The notes: generated from the sequence alone by a model not told the origin. Positions 1 through 12,139 are shown, counted from the first letter of the stretch. The stretch is DNA of 64,000 nt from Candidatus Kryptonium thompsonii (GCA_001442925.1 LDXX01000001.1:214521-278520), one strand, 5' to 3'. Made by a program: numbers and translations.

Positions 1-803
1 GTAACGATGTCCGGAATTATACCCCGCCTCAAAATTTCAGGCAAAACATCAGCTGCGTTTCCAACAAGACCGACCGAAATTGCTTCTTTTTTCTCTTTCG
101 CTTTGAGAACAATTTCAAGTGCTTCGTCAAGGTTATCCGTCATCATGTCAAGATATCCAGTTTGAAGTCTTCGCTCGATTCTTTTTCTATCGACCTCAAC
201 TCCGAGAAAAGCAGCCCCATTCATTGTAGCAGCCAAAGGTTGTGCTCCACCCATTCCACCAAGTCCAGAAGTTAACAAAAATCTTCCGGCGAGCGTCCCA
301 CCAAAATATTTGTCAGCGCAAGCGGCAAATGTTTCGTAAGTTCCTTGTAAAATGCCCTGAGTTCCAATGTAAATCCAACTTCCAGCCGTCATCTGCCCAT
401 ACATCGTAAGACCAAGAGCTTCAAGCCTTCTAAACTCATCCCAAGTTGCCCAAGCTGGGACAAGCATTGCGTTCGAAATTAACACACGTGGAGCAAATTC
501 ATGTGTTTTGAAAATTGCGACGGGTTTTCCCGATTGAATCAACAATGTCTCATCATTTTCAAGCTCTTTTAAACTTTTAACAATCGCATGAAAACACTCC
601 CAATTTCTTGCTGCCTTTCCTGTCCCACCGTAAACGATGAGTTCCTCAGGTTTCTCCGCGACTTCGGGATCAAGGTTATTCATAAGCATTCTTAACGCTG
701 CCTCCTGAGCCCAACCTTTACATGTTAAAACATTGCCACGTGGTGCTTTTATACTTTTAACATCAAACTCTTTTAATTCAACTTGATTTAAGATTTCCGC
801 CAT
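1..803 (-). CDS. hutU: Urocanate hydratase (urocanase), N-terminal part; 3' end outside window
   Basis: Second enzyme of histidine degradation, a cytosolic NAD-dependent enzyme that hydrates urocanate to imidazolone propionate. The visible 267 codons start at the ATG at 801-803 behind an excellent Shine-Dalgarno (AGGAGGTGG, about 7 bases upstream). Recognised from conserved family blocks: GNVLTCKGW near residue 24, [14 protein letters not shown] near 55-68, [20 protein letters not shown] near 135-154 and [19 protein letters not shown] after that. The C-terminal half lies beyond base 1. It follows proline dehydrogenase by 20 bp on the same strand, so both may feed glutamate formation; no other hut gene is in the window. 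Confident family call; intactness cannot be judged. Confidence 0.95.
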   Translation of the reverse strand, partial: MAEILNQVELKEFDVKSIKAPRGNVLTCKGWAQEAALRMLMNNLDPEVAEKPEELIVYGGTGKAARNWECFHAIVKSLKELENDETLLIQSGKPVAIFKTHEFAPRVLISNAMLVPAWATWDEFRRLEALGLTMYGQMTAGSWIYIGTQGILQGTYETFAACADKYFGGTLAGRFLLTSGLGGMGGAQPLAATMNGAAFLGVEVDRKRIERRLQTGYLDMMTDNLDEALEIVLKAKEKKEAISVGLVGNAADVLPEILRRGIIPDIV

Positions 804-823
804 CTTTTACCACCTCCAAATTT

Positions 824-1729
824 TTAAAATGAATTTTTTGTAAATATTGCCTTGAAAACATAACCAGCAATTTGCGGATTCTCCCTGAATCGTCTCATCG
901 AATAAGCATACCAATGCTCACCAAAAGGAACATAAATTCTTAATTTATAACCATTTGACACAATTTTATTCCCAAGCTCAGGGCGCACACCAAGCAACAT
1001 TTGAAATTCAAACCTTCCGTCTTTCAGGTTATACTCTTTTATCAAACGATATGCCTCATTTATTAATTCATCATCATGCGTTGCAATACAAATATATGCC
1101 TCGCTTTGGAAGAGAATATTTAAAAGGTGCTTGAAGTTATGGTTGATCAACTCCCTCTTCTTAAAAGCAATTGTTTCTGGCTCAATATAGATACCTTTAC
1201 ACAACCTTATCCTTGGCTTCAACGGCAATAGAGCCTTTATATCGCTTTCACTTCTTTTTAAATATGCTTGAATTGCCACACCAACATTGTCATATTTTGA
1301 TTTCAGCTTTTTATAAATTTCAATTGTTGCATCCGTTGTCGATGAATCTTCCATATCAATTTCAACAATGTTGTTATACTCCTTTGCAAGTTTAACGAGT
1401 TCTTCAACATTGGCATAACAGAAATCAAAATCAAGTTTTAAACCCAATTGTGTAAGCTTGATAGAAAGGTCTGAATTTAAATTATTTTCTTTGATCTTGT
1501 TTAGCACAAGCTTATAAGCTTTCAGCGCTTTGATTGCTTCATCTTCGCTGGTGATGTTTTCACCAAGCACATCGATTGTGGCTAATTTTTTCTGCTCATT
1601 TAATTTCTTTACAAGGGCAAGTGCATCTTCAAGTCTTTCCCCCGCTATGTATCGGCTTGCAAAATGTCTGACAATTTTTTTAGGTACTAATGGCAAGGTG
1701 CGAACGATAAGTTCATTTAATAGGTTCAT
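824..1729 (-). CDS. Proline dehydrogenase (monofunctional, FAD-dependent)
   Basis: Oxidises proline to pyrroline-5-carboxylate on FAD, passing electrons to the respiratory chain. The 301-residue form beginning MNLLNELIVRT matches the size and start of the stand-alone Thermus-type enzyme. The frame is open for 22 more codons to a TTG at 1795, but that extension has no family resemblance, so I chose the ATG at 1727-1729. Visible family blocks are SLKL-like SIKLTQLGL, IDMEDS, AYLKRSESD, RLCKGIYIEP, ATHD, RFEFQMLLGVRPE and the Arg pair with RENPQ near the C-terminus. It lies 69 bp downstream of rodA and 20 bp upstream of hutU. No P5C dehydrogenase partner is in view. Confidence 0.92.
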   Translation of the reverse strand: MNLLNELIVRTLPLVPKKIVRHFASRYIAGERLEDALALVKKLNEQKKLATIDVLGENITSEDEAIKALKAYKLVLNKIKENNLNSDLSIKLTQLGLKLDFDFCYANVEELVKLAKEYNNIVEIDMEDSSTTDATIEIYKKLKSKYDNVGVAIQAYLKRSESDIKALLPLKPRIRLCKGIYIEPETIAFKKRELINHNFKHLLNILFQSEAYICIATHDDELINEAYRLIKEYNLKDGRFEFQMLLGVRPELGNKIVSNGYKLRIYVPFGEHWYAYSMRRFRENPQIAGYVFKAIFTKNSF

Positions 1730-1798
1730 GGTAAAAAGAACCTTTTTTATTTTATTTAGCCAGAAAAATTTAATCTTTAAAGTTCTAAAAATCAAACT

Positions 1799-3028
1799 TC
1801 AACTCAGTTCCCTTCTATTTGCGTAGAAGTTTAGCAACAAACCAACCATAGCCATATTAATCCACATTGCTGAGCCACCATAGCTCAAAAATGGAAGCCA
1901 TATCCCAATTACAGGAAAAAGTCCAAGCGTCATTCCAATGTTAACCACAATATGAAATGCCCATGTGGAAAAAATTCCAATCGCAACTAAGCTTGCAAAT
2001 TTTTGCCTTATCGTTGATGCAAGATTTATAACACGCCACAAGAGTATAAGATAAAGCAGAAGAATAATTACTGAACCTATAAACCCAAACTCTTCAGCTG
2101 GAACACAAAAGATAAAATCAGTCCATTGAGCTGGGATAAACCTTAACTGAGTCTGCGTCCCTTTCATAAACCCCTTGCCAACCAAACCGCCCGAACCAAT
2201 TGCAATTTTTGATTGAATGACATTATAACCAGCCCCTAACGGGTCACTTAGTGGATTTAAAAAGCTTGAAATTCTTTTTTGTTGATGTGGCTTCAAAATC
2301 TTATGATAAATATGTTCGCTTGCCAAACCAATTATTAAATTCATCGCTATTATCATAAGTGTCAAAACAAAAGGCTTACGCATCAGGAGAAATAAAACGG
2401 TGATTAAAATTGAAACAAGTATAAAAACTTTAAGGCTAAAAAACGAAGCAACGATCAAAAAAATTGGAGCAACTAAAAGCAAGAGCCAAAATACAGGAAT
2501 CTCAAACCAAAACATAATTCCCAAGAAAATAGCGCCAAACACAACTGCTGTTCCAAGATCGGGTTGTAAAATGGTTAAAAAGAGCGGAATAAAAGTTAAA
2601 ATGCCAGCAACTATTAATGTGATAGGGCTATCACTTCTGACATTTTTCCTTGACAAAAAATTAGCAAGTATTAAAATAGTTGCAAGTTTTGCAAATTCAG
2701 ATGGTTGAAACTGGAACTTACCGATTTGAAGCCATGAAGCTGAGCCTGAAACTTTTTTACCCATAAAGATGACAAGCACAAGAAGCGAAAGCGAAAGAAA
2801 ATAAAGGAAGGGAGATACCCTTAATAATTTTTGTGCAGGCAAAAAATAGAAAAAAGCAAGTATTATAAAACCACTCAGAATCCAAAGAATATGTTTTACA
2901 AAGATAAAAAATTGCCCTGGTAGTTTCGTCGCACTATAAATTGATAACACGCTCATGATCAACAAGCCAACCAATGGGATCACGATTTTAAAATCGATTT
3001 TGTCTCCAATTCCTCTAACTAACGCCAT
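1799..3028 (-). CDS. rodA: SEDS-family peptidoglycan glycosyltransferase RodA
   Basis: Polytopic inner-membrane glycan polymerase of the elongation complex, working with PBP2 (mrdA, immediately upstream). The 409 residues contain about ten hydrophobic helices and the SEDS signatures: QPSEFAKLA near residue 110, [10 protein letters not shown] near 150, [15 protein letters not shown] and [11 protein letters not shown] with AEEFGF, and the C-terminal [10 protein letters not shown] block. The start overlaps the end of mrdA by 10 bases, implying translational coupling. The position in mreBCD-mrdA-rodA order makes RodA rather than FtsW the right paralogue. Confidence 0.96.
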   Translation of the reverse strand: MALVRGIGDKIDFKIVIPLVGLLIMSVLSIYSATKLPGQFFIFVKHILWILSGFIILAFFYFLPAQKLLRVSPFLYFLSLSLLVLVIFMGKKVSGSASWLQIGKFQFQPSEFAKLATILILANFLSRKNVRSDSPITLIVAGILTFIPLFLTILQPDLGTAVVFGAIFLGIMFWFEIPVFWLLLLVAPIFLIVASFFSLKVFILVSILITVLFLLMRKPFVLTLMIIAMNLIIGLASEHIYHKILKPHQQKRISSFLNPLSDPLGAGYNVIQSKIAIGSGGLVGKGFMKGTQTQLRFIPAQWTDFIFCVPAEEFGFIGSVIILLLYLILLWRVINLASTIRQKFASLVAIGIFSTWAFHIVVNIGMTLGLFPVIGIWLPFLSYGGSAMWINMAMVGLLLNFYANRRELS

Positions 3029-4803
3029 CTTACAAGCTTAAATTCTGTTCTTTGATTTTTTAATTCGAAATACTTCTTTACTATCTCTCTTGCGATCGGT
3101 GCAGCAACTGACCCACCTGTTCCAGCATTTTCAACTATGATAGCAAATGCAATTTCAGGGTTCTCATAAGGCGCAAATCCAATAAACCAAGCGTGATCCT
3201 TACCATGCGGATTTTGTGCAGTTCCAGTCTTACCAGCAACATTTACTCCCTCAACCCTTGCTGCCCTACCTGTTCCAACGGAACCATTGACAACCATATA
3301 CATCGCTCTGCGAACTATGTCGAATGTTTCCTGTGATACTGGAATTTCCCTGACACGATATGAAACTTTTTGTACCTTCCCCACTTTTTTATCCACGATC
3401 TCTTTAACAAGATGCGGTTGGTAATACTTACCCGAATTTGCAAGTGCCATCGCATATCCAGCCATTTGGAGCGGTGTTACACTTATTTCACCTTGCCCAA
3501 TTGCTAAACTTATAAGATAACCTTTTGTCCACTTGTTAACTCCATAAACCCTGTTGAAATACTCAGTTGATGGAAGAATCCCATCAAGTTCCTCTGGCAA
3601 ATCAATCCCCGTCCTTTTCCCAAAGCCGAAAAGAGCTCCATACCTTGACCAATCGTCAAAATTAGTTCTTAACATCAGGTTGTAGAAATAAACATTACAT
3701 GAAACTTCAATCGCCCTCACCAAATTCACCCAACCATGCCCTTGGGATGTATGACATTTAAATACCTTGTTGCCATAGACAAAATAGCCTGGACAATAAA
3801 CCTTCCAGTTAGAGTCAACCGCACCTGTTTCAAGCGCGGTTATAGCAAGTATCATTTTAAAAGTTGAACCAGGTGAATAAAGCCCCGATATAGCTCTGTT
3901 CAATAAAGGCTTCTTTGGGTCAGAGTTAAGTGAATCCCACACTTGTTTAGAAGTATAACCACTTAACAAAGTAAGGTCATAATTAGGTTTACTAACCATA
4001 GCTAAAATTTCCCCATTGCGCGGATCAATTACAACAGCTGAGCCAGTTTTATCTTGGAACAATTGTTCCAAAAATGACTGCAATTCGATGTCGACCGTCA
4101 AGACTAAATCGGAACCTTCAGAAGGTGGTATATCATTTCGTCCATCGTTATATCTACCCACAAACCTGCCAAGTGCATCGACCATTATAAAACGATATCC
4201 TTTCCCACCTTTTATTATGGACTCGTAGCTTTTCTCAAGCCCAGACTGACCGATTTGATCCCCAGGCTTATATAAACCTCGATAAATTGTAAGCTGCGAT
4301 GATGTAATTTCCTTAACATACCCAAGCATATGGGAAGCAAGCCCAGAAGCTCGATAATTTCTTTTATGTTCGATCAAATAATCAATCCCCCTTAACTCAT
4401 TTTTATGCTCTTCAATATATGCAATTGCCCTAAGTGGAGCGTCGCGCCTAATTTTAACTGGCGTAAATGGCGACGGCGCTGATGAAATTTTATCCATTAT
4501 ATACTGTGGTTCAACATTTAAAAGTTTTGCAACAACATCAAGATTCTTCATCTCAAACTCATAAGGTACCAAAGTAACAGTATAAGATGGCACATTGTCA
4601 ACTATAATCTTACCATTTCTATCAAAAATTAACCCCCTGATTGGATCATGCTGAATAGTTCTAATGCTGTTGCTCTCGGCTTGCCTTTTATATTCAAGAC
4701 TTCGATAAAGTTGAAGTTCAAAAAGTTTACCTAAAAAGAAAAGAAAAACAAGCGAAAGGAATATTTTTAAAAACTTTACCCGAGCTGCTTCATTCATAGC
4801 CAA
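3019..4803 (-). CDS. mrdA: Penicillin-binding protein 2 (peptidoglycan D,D-transpeptidase MrdA)
   Basis: Class B PBP that crosslinks side-wall peptidoglycan with RodA. The 594 residues hold one N-terminal membrane anchor (about residues 9-28), a PBP dimerisation domain with RGLIFDRNG near 56-64, and the transpeptidase domain. Catalytic motifs are all present: SxxK as Ser313-Lys316 (PGSTFK), SxN as SCN near 362, and KTG as KTGTAQ near 530. The gene overlaps mreD by 14 bases and rodA by 10 bases. ATG codons at 4803 and 4797 are both possible starts. Confidence 0.96.
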   Translation of the reverse strand: MAMNEAARVKFLKIFLSLVFLFFLGKLFELQLYRSLEYKRQAESNSIRTIQHDPIRGLIFDRNGKIIVDNVPSYTVTLVPYEFEMKNLDVVAKLLNVEPQYIMDKISSAPSPFTPVKIRRDAPLRAIAYIEEHKNELRGIDYLIEHKRNYRASGLASHMLGYVKEITSSQLTIYRGLYKPGDQIGQSGLEKSYESIIKGGKGYRFIMVDALGRFVGRYNDGRNDIPPSEGSDLVLTVDIELQSFLEQLFQDKTGSAVVIDPRNGEILAMVSKPNYDLTLLSGYTSKQVWDSLNSDPKKPLLNRAISGLYSPGSTFKMILAITALETGAVDSNWKVYCPGYFVYGNKVFKCHTSQGHGWVNLVRAIEVSCNVYFYNLMLRTNFDDWSRYGALFGFGKRTGIDLPEELDGILPSTEYFNRVYGVNKWTKGYLISLAIGQGEISVTPLQMAGYAMALANSGKYYQPHLVKEIVDKKVGKVQKVSYRVREIPVSQETFDIVRRAMYMVVNGSVGTGRAARVEGVNVAGKTGTAQNPHGKDHAWFIGFAPYENPEIAFAIIVENAGTGGSVAAPIAREIVKKYFELKNQRTEFKLVRWR

Positions 4804-5281
4804 ATCCCTTCTTCCTTGAAAGCGTGAAAACAGGGATCAATGATATAATACCTGTATAAACTGAACGACCAACTATTAACCTTAAAACTTCCACACCATC
4901 AAAATTACTCCCAAGGATATCCAATAAAAAATATACAAGGTTATCAACCGCCGAACATAAAATCACAATACCAAAGAAACGCAGTGTTCCTATATTTGCT
5001 TCAATTTTAGCTTCACTGTAAAAATATCCTGAAATGAAACCAGAAACAGTTTTTGAAAGAGCCGAAAGCCCAGGTACAAAATCAACAGTTAAATCCATCA
5101 ACAAACCAGAAATAAAACCTGCTACTGTCCCAACAATTTGTCCATTTCTTAAAGCCATATACACAACAAAGATAATAACAAGGTCAGGAGCGATCTTCTC
5201 AATCGAGATTAAAGGCACCATGGTTATCTGGATAAACAAAATCGCTAAACCAACAAAAAAATATCTAACATATATCATCAT
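4790..5281 (-). CDS. mreD: Rod shape-determining protein MreD
   Basis: Small integral membrane subunit of the elongasome. The 163 residues are almost wholly hydrophobic with five or six predicted helices and the MreD-like PDLVIIFVVYMALRNG segment and GFISGLLMDL motif. Sequence alone is weakly conserved in this family; the placement between mreC and mrdA with a 4-base overlap with mreC (ATGA type) and 14 bases with mrdA makes the identification firm. Confidence 0.93.
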   Translation of the reverse strand: MMIYVRYFFVGLAILFIQITMVPLISIEKIAPDLVIIFVVYMALRNGQIVGTVAGFISGLLMDLTVDFVPGLSALSKTVSGFISGYFYSEAKIEANIGTLRFFGIVILCSAVDNLVYFLLDILGSNFDGVEVLRLIVGRSVYTGIISLIPVFTLSRKKGFGYE

Positions 5282-6114
5282 TTTTCAAGCAAATCCTGTT
5301 CAATTTTTTCTCTTTCCAGATCGCTTTTATATTTAATAATGAAAACCTCTTCAATCTTGGTAAAATCAACCGCCGGCTTCACCTTTATCACTTTAAAAAG
5401 ACCCGCTACAGAATTATCTATCTCCGCAACCACGCCGATTTCAAACCCCGGTGGGAAAATTGTGCTATATTCAGATGTTATGACAACATCCCCCACTTCA
5501 ACATCCATCGTTTTTGAAACATTAAACACTGATAGAAACTCACCCCCTTCCCAGCCAAGTATTCCATCAACCCTGGTTCTTTGAATTTTTACGCTCGCCC
5601 TAAAATCTTTATGATACAAAATCATAGCCACCGAATAATTTTTGCCAACCTTCATTATCTTGCCGACAACCCCAGACTCAGATATAACAGGCATATTAAC
5701 CTCGACCCCTTCATTTGACCCAGCATTTAAAATTATGTAATTGTACGGGCTGACAAGTGTCTTTCCAACTACATCGGCAGGTATAAATTCATAATTATTT
5801 GTTTTTTCCTTAAACCCAAGAAGCCTGCGCAACCTAATGTTTTCAAGCTTCTCCTCACGCAGCTGGCTTAACTCACTGAGCAAGAGTATATTTGTCTTTC
5901 TCAGTTTTCTATTTTCATCTTGAATGTCGTAAAAATTCGAAAAAATATTCGTAATAGATTTTGTAACCCCAACAACCTCAACAGCTATTTGTGCTACCAA
6001 ATGCGACTTCGACGAATTACCAACAGAAAGCAATATCAAAGAAACCAACACCAGGGCGGAAAATGTGAGGTATTCCCTTAAATGTTGGCTTATTTGAGAC
6101 AGAATTTTAAACAT
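5278..6114 (-). CDS. mreC: Rod shape-determining protein MreC
   Basis: Bitopic membrane protein linking cytoplasmic MreB with the periplasmic PBP2/RodA synthase. The 278 residues carry one N-terminal helix (about 16-32), a coiled-coil stretch (QDENRKLRKTNILLLSELSQ near 65-85) and the C-terminal double beta-barrel with PADVVGKTLVSPYNYIILNAG and the conserved GVVGKI segment. The start codon overlaps the stop of mreB by one base (TAATG), and the stop overlaps mreD by 4 bases. Length is normal for the family. Confidence 0.95.
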   Translation of the reverse strand: MFKILSQISQHLREYLTFSALVLVSLILLSVGNSSKSHLVAQIAVEVVGVTKSITNIFSNFYDIQDENRKLRKTNILLLSELSQLREEKLENIRLRRLLGFKEKTNNYEFIPADVVGKTLVSPYNYIILNAGSNEGVEVNMPVISESGVVGKIMKVGKNYSVAMILYHKDFRASVKIQRTRVDGILGWEGGEFLSVFNVSKTMDVEVGDVVITSEYSTIFPPGFEIGVVAEIDNSVAGLFKVIKVKPAVDFTKIEEVFIIKYKSDLEREKIEQDLLEK

Positions 6115-7139
6115 TAATATCTCTGACTTTTAAGTAAAACTTTAGAATATGCTTCAAGATTTTCAAGAACTTTTCCAGCTCCGCGAACCACAGCAGTTAT
6201 CGGGTCTTCTGCCACATGCACAGGTAGTCCAGTTTCCATCTTTATTCTTTCATCAAGACCTTTAAGCAGCGAGCCACCACCTGTAAGCATTATGCCACGG
6301 TCAAGTATATCTGCTGCAAGTTCAGGGGGTGTCCTTTCAAGGGCAAGTTTTATAGCATCAATTATTGCAATGATTGGCTCATTTAAGGCTTCCCGAATTT
6401 CAACGGAACTCACCTCAACTATCTTGGGAATTCCAGTTACAAGGTCACGACCTTTCACTTGAATAGTTACTTCTTCCTCAAGGGGCATGGCAGAACCAAC
6501 CTCACATTTTATATCCTCAGCGGTTCTCTCACCTATCAAAACATTATACGACTTCTTAAAAAGCTGAATTATCGCGTTCGTCATCTCATCCCCAGCAATT
6601 CTTATCGATTCTTGAGTAACAATTCCAGATAACGCTATAACAGCGATCTCTGTCGTTCCACCACCAATATCAATTATCATATTTCCGTATGGTTCCGAGA
6701 CATCTATCCCAATTCCAATTGCAGCCGCCATTGGTTCAGGAATCAAATGAACCTCTTTTGCTCCAGCATGCTCAGCTGAATCACGCACAGCTCTTTTTTC
6801 TACCTCCGTGACGCCACTAGGAACGCTTATAACAACTCGCCTGCTTGGGAACCAGTTGACATGAATTTTTTTGATGAACTCCCTTAACATTCCTTCAGCC
6901 ATCTCAAAATCAGCTATCACACCATCTTTCAAAGGTCTTATAGTTTGAAGATCTTTATGGGTTCGCCCAAGCATCTCTTTTGCTTCTTTCCCTATGGCAA
7001 CAATCTTGCGTGTACTTTTGTCGTATGTGACTATTGAAGGTTCATTTAACACAATCCCTTTACCCTTCATCCATATAAGTGTGGTTGCAGTTCCAAGGTC
7101 AACCGCTATATCTGCGGTGAATAAATTGAAAATTCCCAT
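6114..7139 (-). CDS. mreB: Actin-like cell-shape protein MreB
   Basis: ATP-binding bacterial actin that organises side-wall growth. The 341 residues show phosphate-1 DLGTATTLIW near 11-20, the IPEPMAAAIG block, phosphate-2 IIDIGGGTTEIAVI near 157-170, and the adenosine motif MLTGGGSLLKGL near 288-299. No transmembrane segment is seen apart from the usual amphipathic N-terminus (MGIFNLFTADIAV). It starts 22 bp after purH with no room for a terminator, so the elongasome genes may share the purN promoter. Confidence 0.98.
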   Translation of the reverse strand: MGIFNLFTADIAVDLGTATTLIWMKGKGIVLNEPSIVTYDKSTRKIVAIGKEAKEMLGRTHKDLQTIRPLKDGVIADFEMAEGMLREFIKKIHVNWFPSRRVVISVPSGVTEVEKRAVRDSAEHAGAKEVHLIPEPMAAAIGIGIDVSEPYGNMIIDIGGGTTEIAVIALSGIVTQESIRIAGDEMTNAIIQLFKKSYNVLIGERTAEDIKCEVGSAMPLEEEVTIQVKGRDLVTGIPKIVEVSSVEIREALNEPIIAIIDAIKLALERTPPELAADILDRGIMLTGGGSLLKGLDERIKMETGLPVHVAEDPITAVVRGAGKVLENLEAYSKVLLKSQRY

Positions 7140-7161
7140 TTTTCTTTTTCTAAATTATTTT

Positions 7162-8700
7162 TTAATGTTTAAAATGTCTTATTCCTGTGAAAACCATTGC
7201 AATATTATATTCATCAGCTGCTTTTATCACATCTTCATCTCGTATTGAACCACCAGGTTGAATTACGGCTGTTGCTCCAGCTTTCGCTGCTTCAATCAAC
7301 CCATCTGGAAAAGGAAAGAAAGCATCCGAAGCCACAACGCTACCTCTCAAATCATGCCCCATCTCCTTTGCTTTCATAACTGCTATCTTTGAAGAGTCAA
7401 CCCTTGACATCTGCCCAGCTCCAATCCCAAGAGTTCTATCTTTCTTCGCATAAACAATTGCATTTGACTTAATATGCTTTACAACTTTCCACGCAAATAT
7501 CAAAGCTTCCATCTCATCAACGGTTGGTTTTCTTCGTGTGACAACTCTCAAATTCATAGGCTCAAGATCAATTTGATCCACCTCTTGAACAAGAACACCA
7601 CCTATAATTTTTCTAAAATCGAAACCAAACGCCTTCAAATCAATATCTTTATACCTTATTAATCTTCTGTTCTTCTTGCGCATCAAAAAATTCAAAACAT
7701 CAGATGGAAATTCAGGAGCGATTATAACTTCAAAAAATACCTCATCTATCGCCATGGCAGTTTTAAAATCAATCGGACGGTTGAAAGCAACTATTCCACC
7801 AAACGCTGAAACAGTATCAGTTGCAAAAGCTTTTTTAAATGCTTCAAGAGTTGAACTTTCATCAATTCCCACACCACATGGATTTGTATGCTTTACAATG
7901 GCACAAGCTGGCTTGTCAAATTCAAGAATAAGTTCCGTCGCAGAACTTATATCAAGTATGTTATTATAAGAAAGTTCCTTGCCATGAAGATGTTCAAAAT
8001 AAGTGAAGAAATCACCATAAAGCGCAGATCTTTGATGCGGATTTTCTCCGTAGCGCAAATTCTTAACTTTGGGTAAATTCAAATGAAAAACTTCAGGTAA
8101 TACATCCTCGGTTGATTGTGAAGATAAGAAGTTTGCAATAATTGCATCGTAATCTGATGTATGTCTAAATACCTCGATTGCAAGCGAAAGTCGTGCCCTT
8201 TCGGAAATTTCACAATTGTTCGTTTTAAGCTCATAAATTATTTGTTCATATCTATCTGGATTAACTACCCCAACCACATACTTATAATTTTTAGCGCTTG
8301 CCCTCAAAAGCGTGACCCCACCGATATCAATTTCTTCAATTGCCTCATCGATCGTTACCTTCCCATCACGAATCACATCGGAAAACGGATACAAATTTAC
8401 AACGACAAGATCAATTGGAATTATACCGAACTTTTTTAACTGTTCAATATGTTCAGGATTATCCCTCACAGCGAGAATTCCCCCCAGAATTTTTGGGTGT
8501 AAAGTTTTAACCCTACCATTAAACATTTCAGGAAAACCAGTTATATCCTCAACCCTCTTAGCCTTGATCCCATTCTGAGTAAGAAGATTATAAGTTCCCC
8601 CAGTTGAAATTATATCTATACCAAGGTTTTGGAGCTCTCGTGCGAAATCAACTATTCCTGTTTTATCATAAACACTTATAAGTGCTGTTTTAATTTTCAT
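7162..8700 (-). CDS. purH: Bifunctional AICAR transformylase / IMP cyclohydrolase
   Basis: Catalyses the last two steps of IMP synthesis. The N-terminal cyclohydrolase (MGS-like) domain spans about residues 1-190, with [31 protein letters not shown] and [10 protein letters not shown]. The C-terminal transformylase domain carries [20 protein letters not shown] (family Lys-His pair) and the [18 protein letters not shown] block. At 512 residues it is full length. The start overlaps the end of purN by 11 bases, and mreB follows after 22 bp. Confidence 0.97.
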   Translation of the reverse strand: MKIKTALISVYDKTGIVDFARELQNLGIDIISTGGTYNLLTQNGIKAKRVEDITGFPEMFNGRVKTLHPKILGGILAVRDNPEHIEQLKKFGIIPIDLVVVNLYPFSDVIRDGKVTIDEAIEEIDIGGVTLLRASAKNYKYVVGVVNPDRYEQIIYELKTNNCEISERARLSLAIEVFRHTSDYDAIIANFLSSQSTEDVLPEVFHLNLPKVKNLRYGENPHQRSALYGDFFTYFEHLHGKELSYNNILDISSATELILEFDKPACAIVKHTNPCGVGIDESSTLEAFKKAFATDTVSAFGGIVAFNRPIDFKTAMAIDEVFFEVIIAPEFPSDVLNFLMRKKNRRLIRYKDIDLKAFGFDFRKIIGGVLVQEVDQIDLEPMNLRVVTRRKPTVDEMEALIFAWKVVKHIKSNAIVYAKKDRTLGIGAGQMSRVDSSKIAVMKAKEMGHDLRGSVVASDAFFPFPDGLIEAAKAGATAVIQPGGSIRDEDVIKAADEYNIAMVFTGIRHFKH

Positions 8701-9313
8701 TTTTGATTATCACCTTTCTTCCGGATATTTTCACTTTCCCTTCGACAAAAAGTTTAATTGCTTGTGGATAAATTTCATGTTCAACCTTCAAAACTCTTTC
8801 AGCTAGAGTTTCAGGCGTATCATCATCTCTGACTTCAACTGCCCTTTGCATCACAATGGGACCATGATCATATTCTTCATCAACAATATGCACAGTGACA
8901 CCGGTTATTTTAACTCCGTAATCAATCACCGCTTTATGAACATTCATGCCATACATTCCCAAACCTCCAAAAGCCGGCAAGAGAGCAGGGTGAATGTTTA
9001 AAATTCGGTTCGGATATTCTCTAATTATTTCCGGAGGAATTTTTTTCATATATCCAGCAAGGACGATAAGTTCAATGTTTCTCGATTTGAGTTCACAAAG
9101 AATTCTATTAACATAGTCCTCATCACTTGAAAATTGCTTTCTACTTATATGAAGCGCATCAATTCCATTCGCTCTTGCAATTTCAAGGGCACCTGCGTTG
9201 GAATTATTACTTATCACCACAGAAATTCTCGCATTTAACTTTCCTTCCTTTATGGCATTAAGGATTGCCATAAGATTTGAACCTCGACCTGAAGCAAAAA
9301 CAGCAATGTTCAT
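8690..9313 (-). CDS. purN: Phosphoribosylglycinamide formyltransferase (GART), folate-dependent
   Basis: Transfers a formyl group from 10-formyl-THF to GAR in purine synthesis. The 207 residues begin with the glycinamide-binding FASGRGSNLMAI; the catalytic Asn-His-Asp set is visible as NIHPALLP (about residue 106) and the HIVDEEYDHGPIV motif near 142-154. It is the first gene of the long minus-strand run purN-purH-mreBCD-mrdA-rodA, and has its own promoter 34 bp upstream. Confidence 0.96.
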   Translation of the reverse strand: MNIAVFASGRGSNLMAILNAIKEGKLNARISVVISNNSNAGALEIARANGIDALHISRKQFSSDEDYVNRILCELKSRNIELIVLAGYMKKIPPEIIREYPNRILNIHPALLPAFGGLGMYGMNVHKAVIDYGVKITGVTVHIVDEEYDHGPIVMQRAVEVRDDDTPETLAERVLKVEHEIYPQAIKLFVEGKVKISGRKVIIKNEN

Positions 9314-9346
9314 CGATGATTAAAATGAATTCTCATTTCTTGAATA

Positions 9347-9375
9347 AATTTAATACTTGATTTAAAAATTGTCAA
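9347..9375 (-). promoter_or_regulatory. Sigma70-type promoter for purN operon
   Basis: Read on the minus strand: TTGACA (9370-9375), exactly 17 bases, then TAAATT (9347-9352). It would start transcription about 27 bases before the purN ATG. The -35 box is a perfect consensus and the -10 box matches 4 of 6. No start-site data. Confidence 0.6.
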
Positions 9376-9454
9376 ATACGTTAAGATTTGTTAAGAAAAT
9401 AACCCCACTTTTGAAAGTGTCTCACGCCTTAAGGGTTATCCCCATTAAAAATAA

Positions 9455-9480
9455 AAAGCCCCGACATATGTCGGGGCTTT
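9455..9480 (-). terminator. Rho-independent terminator of groES-groEL
   Basis: A perfect 26-base palindrome with each arm AAAGCCCCGACAT. On the minus strand it is followed by TTTTTATTTTTAA, the classic stem plus U-tract, 26 bp after the groEL stop. In the plus direction the U-tract is poor, so it is assigned to groEL. The rest of 9314-9505 holds the purN promoter and nothing else visible. Confidence 0.9.
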
Positions 9481-9505
9481 CAATGCGCTTTAGGCATCTT
9501 TTACA

Positions 9506-11164
<1,659 letters not shown>

Positions 11165-11169
11165 TTAGT

Positions 11170-11466
11170 TTACTCAATTATCGCAAGAATATCACTTTCC
11201 CTCATGATTAAATATTCTTCTCCATCAATTGAGATCTCAGTTCCAGCGTACTTACCATACAAAACCTTATCACCAACCTTTACCTCCATAGGTATCTTCT
11301 TTCCATCATCAGTTATCCGCCCTGGTCCAACAGCAATCACTTCCCCCTGTTGAGGACGCTCTTTTGCTGTATCTGGAATGACTAGACCACTTTTTGTAAC
11401 TTCTTCAGCTGGCAGTGGCTTTACCACAACCCTATCAGATAAAGGCCGAATGTTCACTTTTGCCAT
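11170..11466 (-). CDS. groES: Co-chaperonin GroES (Hsp10)
   Basis: Heptameric lid of the GroEL chamber. The start is the ATG at 11464-11466 ([15 protein letters not shown]), with Shine-Dalgarno GGAGGTTG about 7 bases upstream. An in-frame TTG at 11502 would put the start inside the operator and adds 12 unrelated residues. The 98-residue protein has the mobile-loop region [19 protein letters not shown] near 20-38, [14 protein letters not shown] and the conserved C-terminus ESDILAIIE. First gene of the groESL operon. Confidence 0.98.
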   Translation of the reverse strand: MAKVNIRPLSDRVVVKPLPAEEVTKSGLVIPDTAKERPQQGEVIAVGPGRITDDGKKIPMEVKVGDKVLYGKYAGTEISIDGEEYLIMRESDILAIIE

Positions 11467-11495
11467 AAGTTCAACCTCCAACTTTTTTGTTTTTA

Positions 11496-11522
11496 TTAGC
11501 ACTCAATAAGTGTTGTTGCTAA
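11496..11522 (-). promoter_or_regulatory. CIRCE-like operator (HrcA site) upstream of groES
   Basis: The plus-strand reading is TTAGCACTC, 9 bases, TGTTGCTAA. One half-site matches the CIRCE consensus TTAGCACTC-N9-GAGTGCTAA perfectly, the other at 6 of 9. It lies immediately downstream of the -10 box and 30 bases before the groES ATG, the usual place. HrcA itself is not in the window. Confidence 0.75.
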
Positions 11523-11531
11523 CCGTATATA

Positions 11532-11560
11532 AATATAATCTCTAAAACAATTTGTGTCAA
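11532..11560 (-). promoter_or_regulatory. Sigma70-type promoter of groES-groEL
   Basis: Minus strand: TTGACA (11555-11560), 17 bases, TATATT (11532-11537). The predicted start falls at the edge of the CIRCE-like element, so a bound repressor would block initiation. This is the best promoter in the window. Confidence 0.75.
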
Positions 11561-11652
11561 GTGACAAAATGTCTTTTTATTTAACCCAAGCATTGAAAAT
11601 CAAACGAAATCGAATTAACAAAATCAAAGAATTATGCAAATTTGTCATGTAG

Positions 11653-12096
11653 TTAAATTTTTAAATCCTCTTTTAAAAGCTCTTTAACCGTCTTTTCTGA
11701 GAACATTTGCTTTATCTCTTCTCTAATATTACGCCAATAATTGTGAACAGGGCAGGGACTTTTATCTGAGCAATTTGGAAGCCCCAAAACACAATCCTTT
11801 AAGAGTTTCCCCCCATCAAGAGCAAAAACTATATCCAGCAATTTCAATTTCTCGGGCGATTTTCTTAAACGAAATCCGCCGCTTTTACCCCTTTTTGAAT
11901 ATATAATTCCTGCTTTTACAAGTTTTTGAATTACCTTTGCAAGAAAATGTTGAGGAATTTTTAAATCCCGCGCAATTTCCTCAGCATCTATCCACTTTTT
12001 AATACTTTTTCCATCAGTTTGATTCAAAGCGATGTAGAGAACAGCTCTCAATCCATATTCAGCGGTCTTGCTAAGTAAAGTAGCCATTTTTGTCAT
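11653..12096 (-). CDS. Rrf2-family transcriptional regulator, probable Fe-S sensor
   Basis: A 147-residue winged-helix protein. The N-terminal LSKTAEYGLRAVLYIAL and the wing SKRGKSGGFRLRK near 70-82 are Rrf2 hallmarks. Three cysteines (CVLGLPNCSDKSPC, about residues 103-116) match the cluster-binding loop of IscR/NsrR/RsrR-type members, so it may sense iron-sulfur status, nitric oxide or redox. The target is unknown: no isc, suf or nitrosative-stress gene is adjacent. It lies upstream of groES on the same strand, but groES has its own promoter. ATG codons at 12096 and 12087 are alternative starts. Confidence 0.9.
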   Translation of the reverse strand: MTKMATLLSKTAEYGLRAVLYIALNQTDGKSIKKWIDAEEIARDLKIPQHFLAKVIQKLVKAGIIYSKRGKSGGFRLRKSPEKLKLLDIVFALDGGKLLKDCVLGLPNCSDKSPCPVHNYWRNIREEIKQMFSEKTVKELLKEDLKI

Positions 12097-12139
12097 TCTT
12101 TTTTCAAAAATTTAAAATTAAATTTCCGCATTTAAAAAT

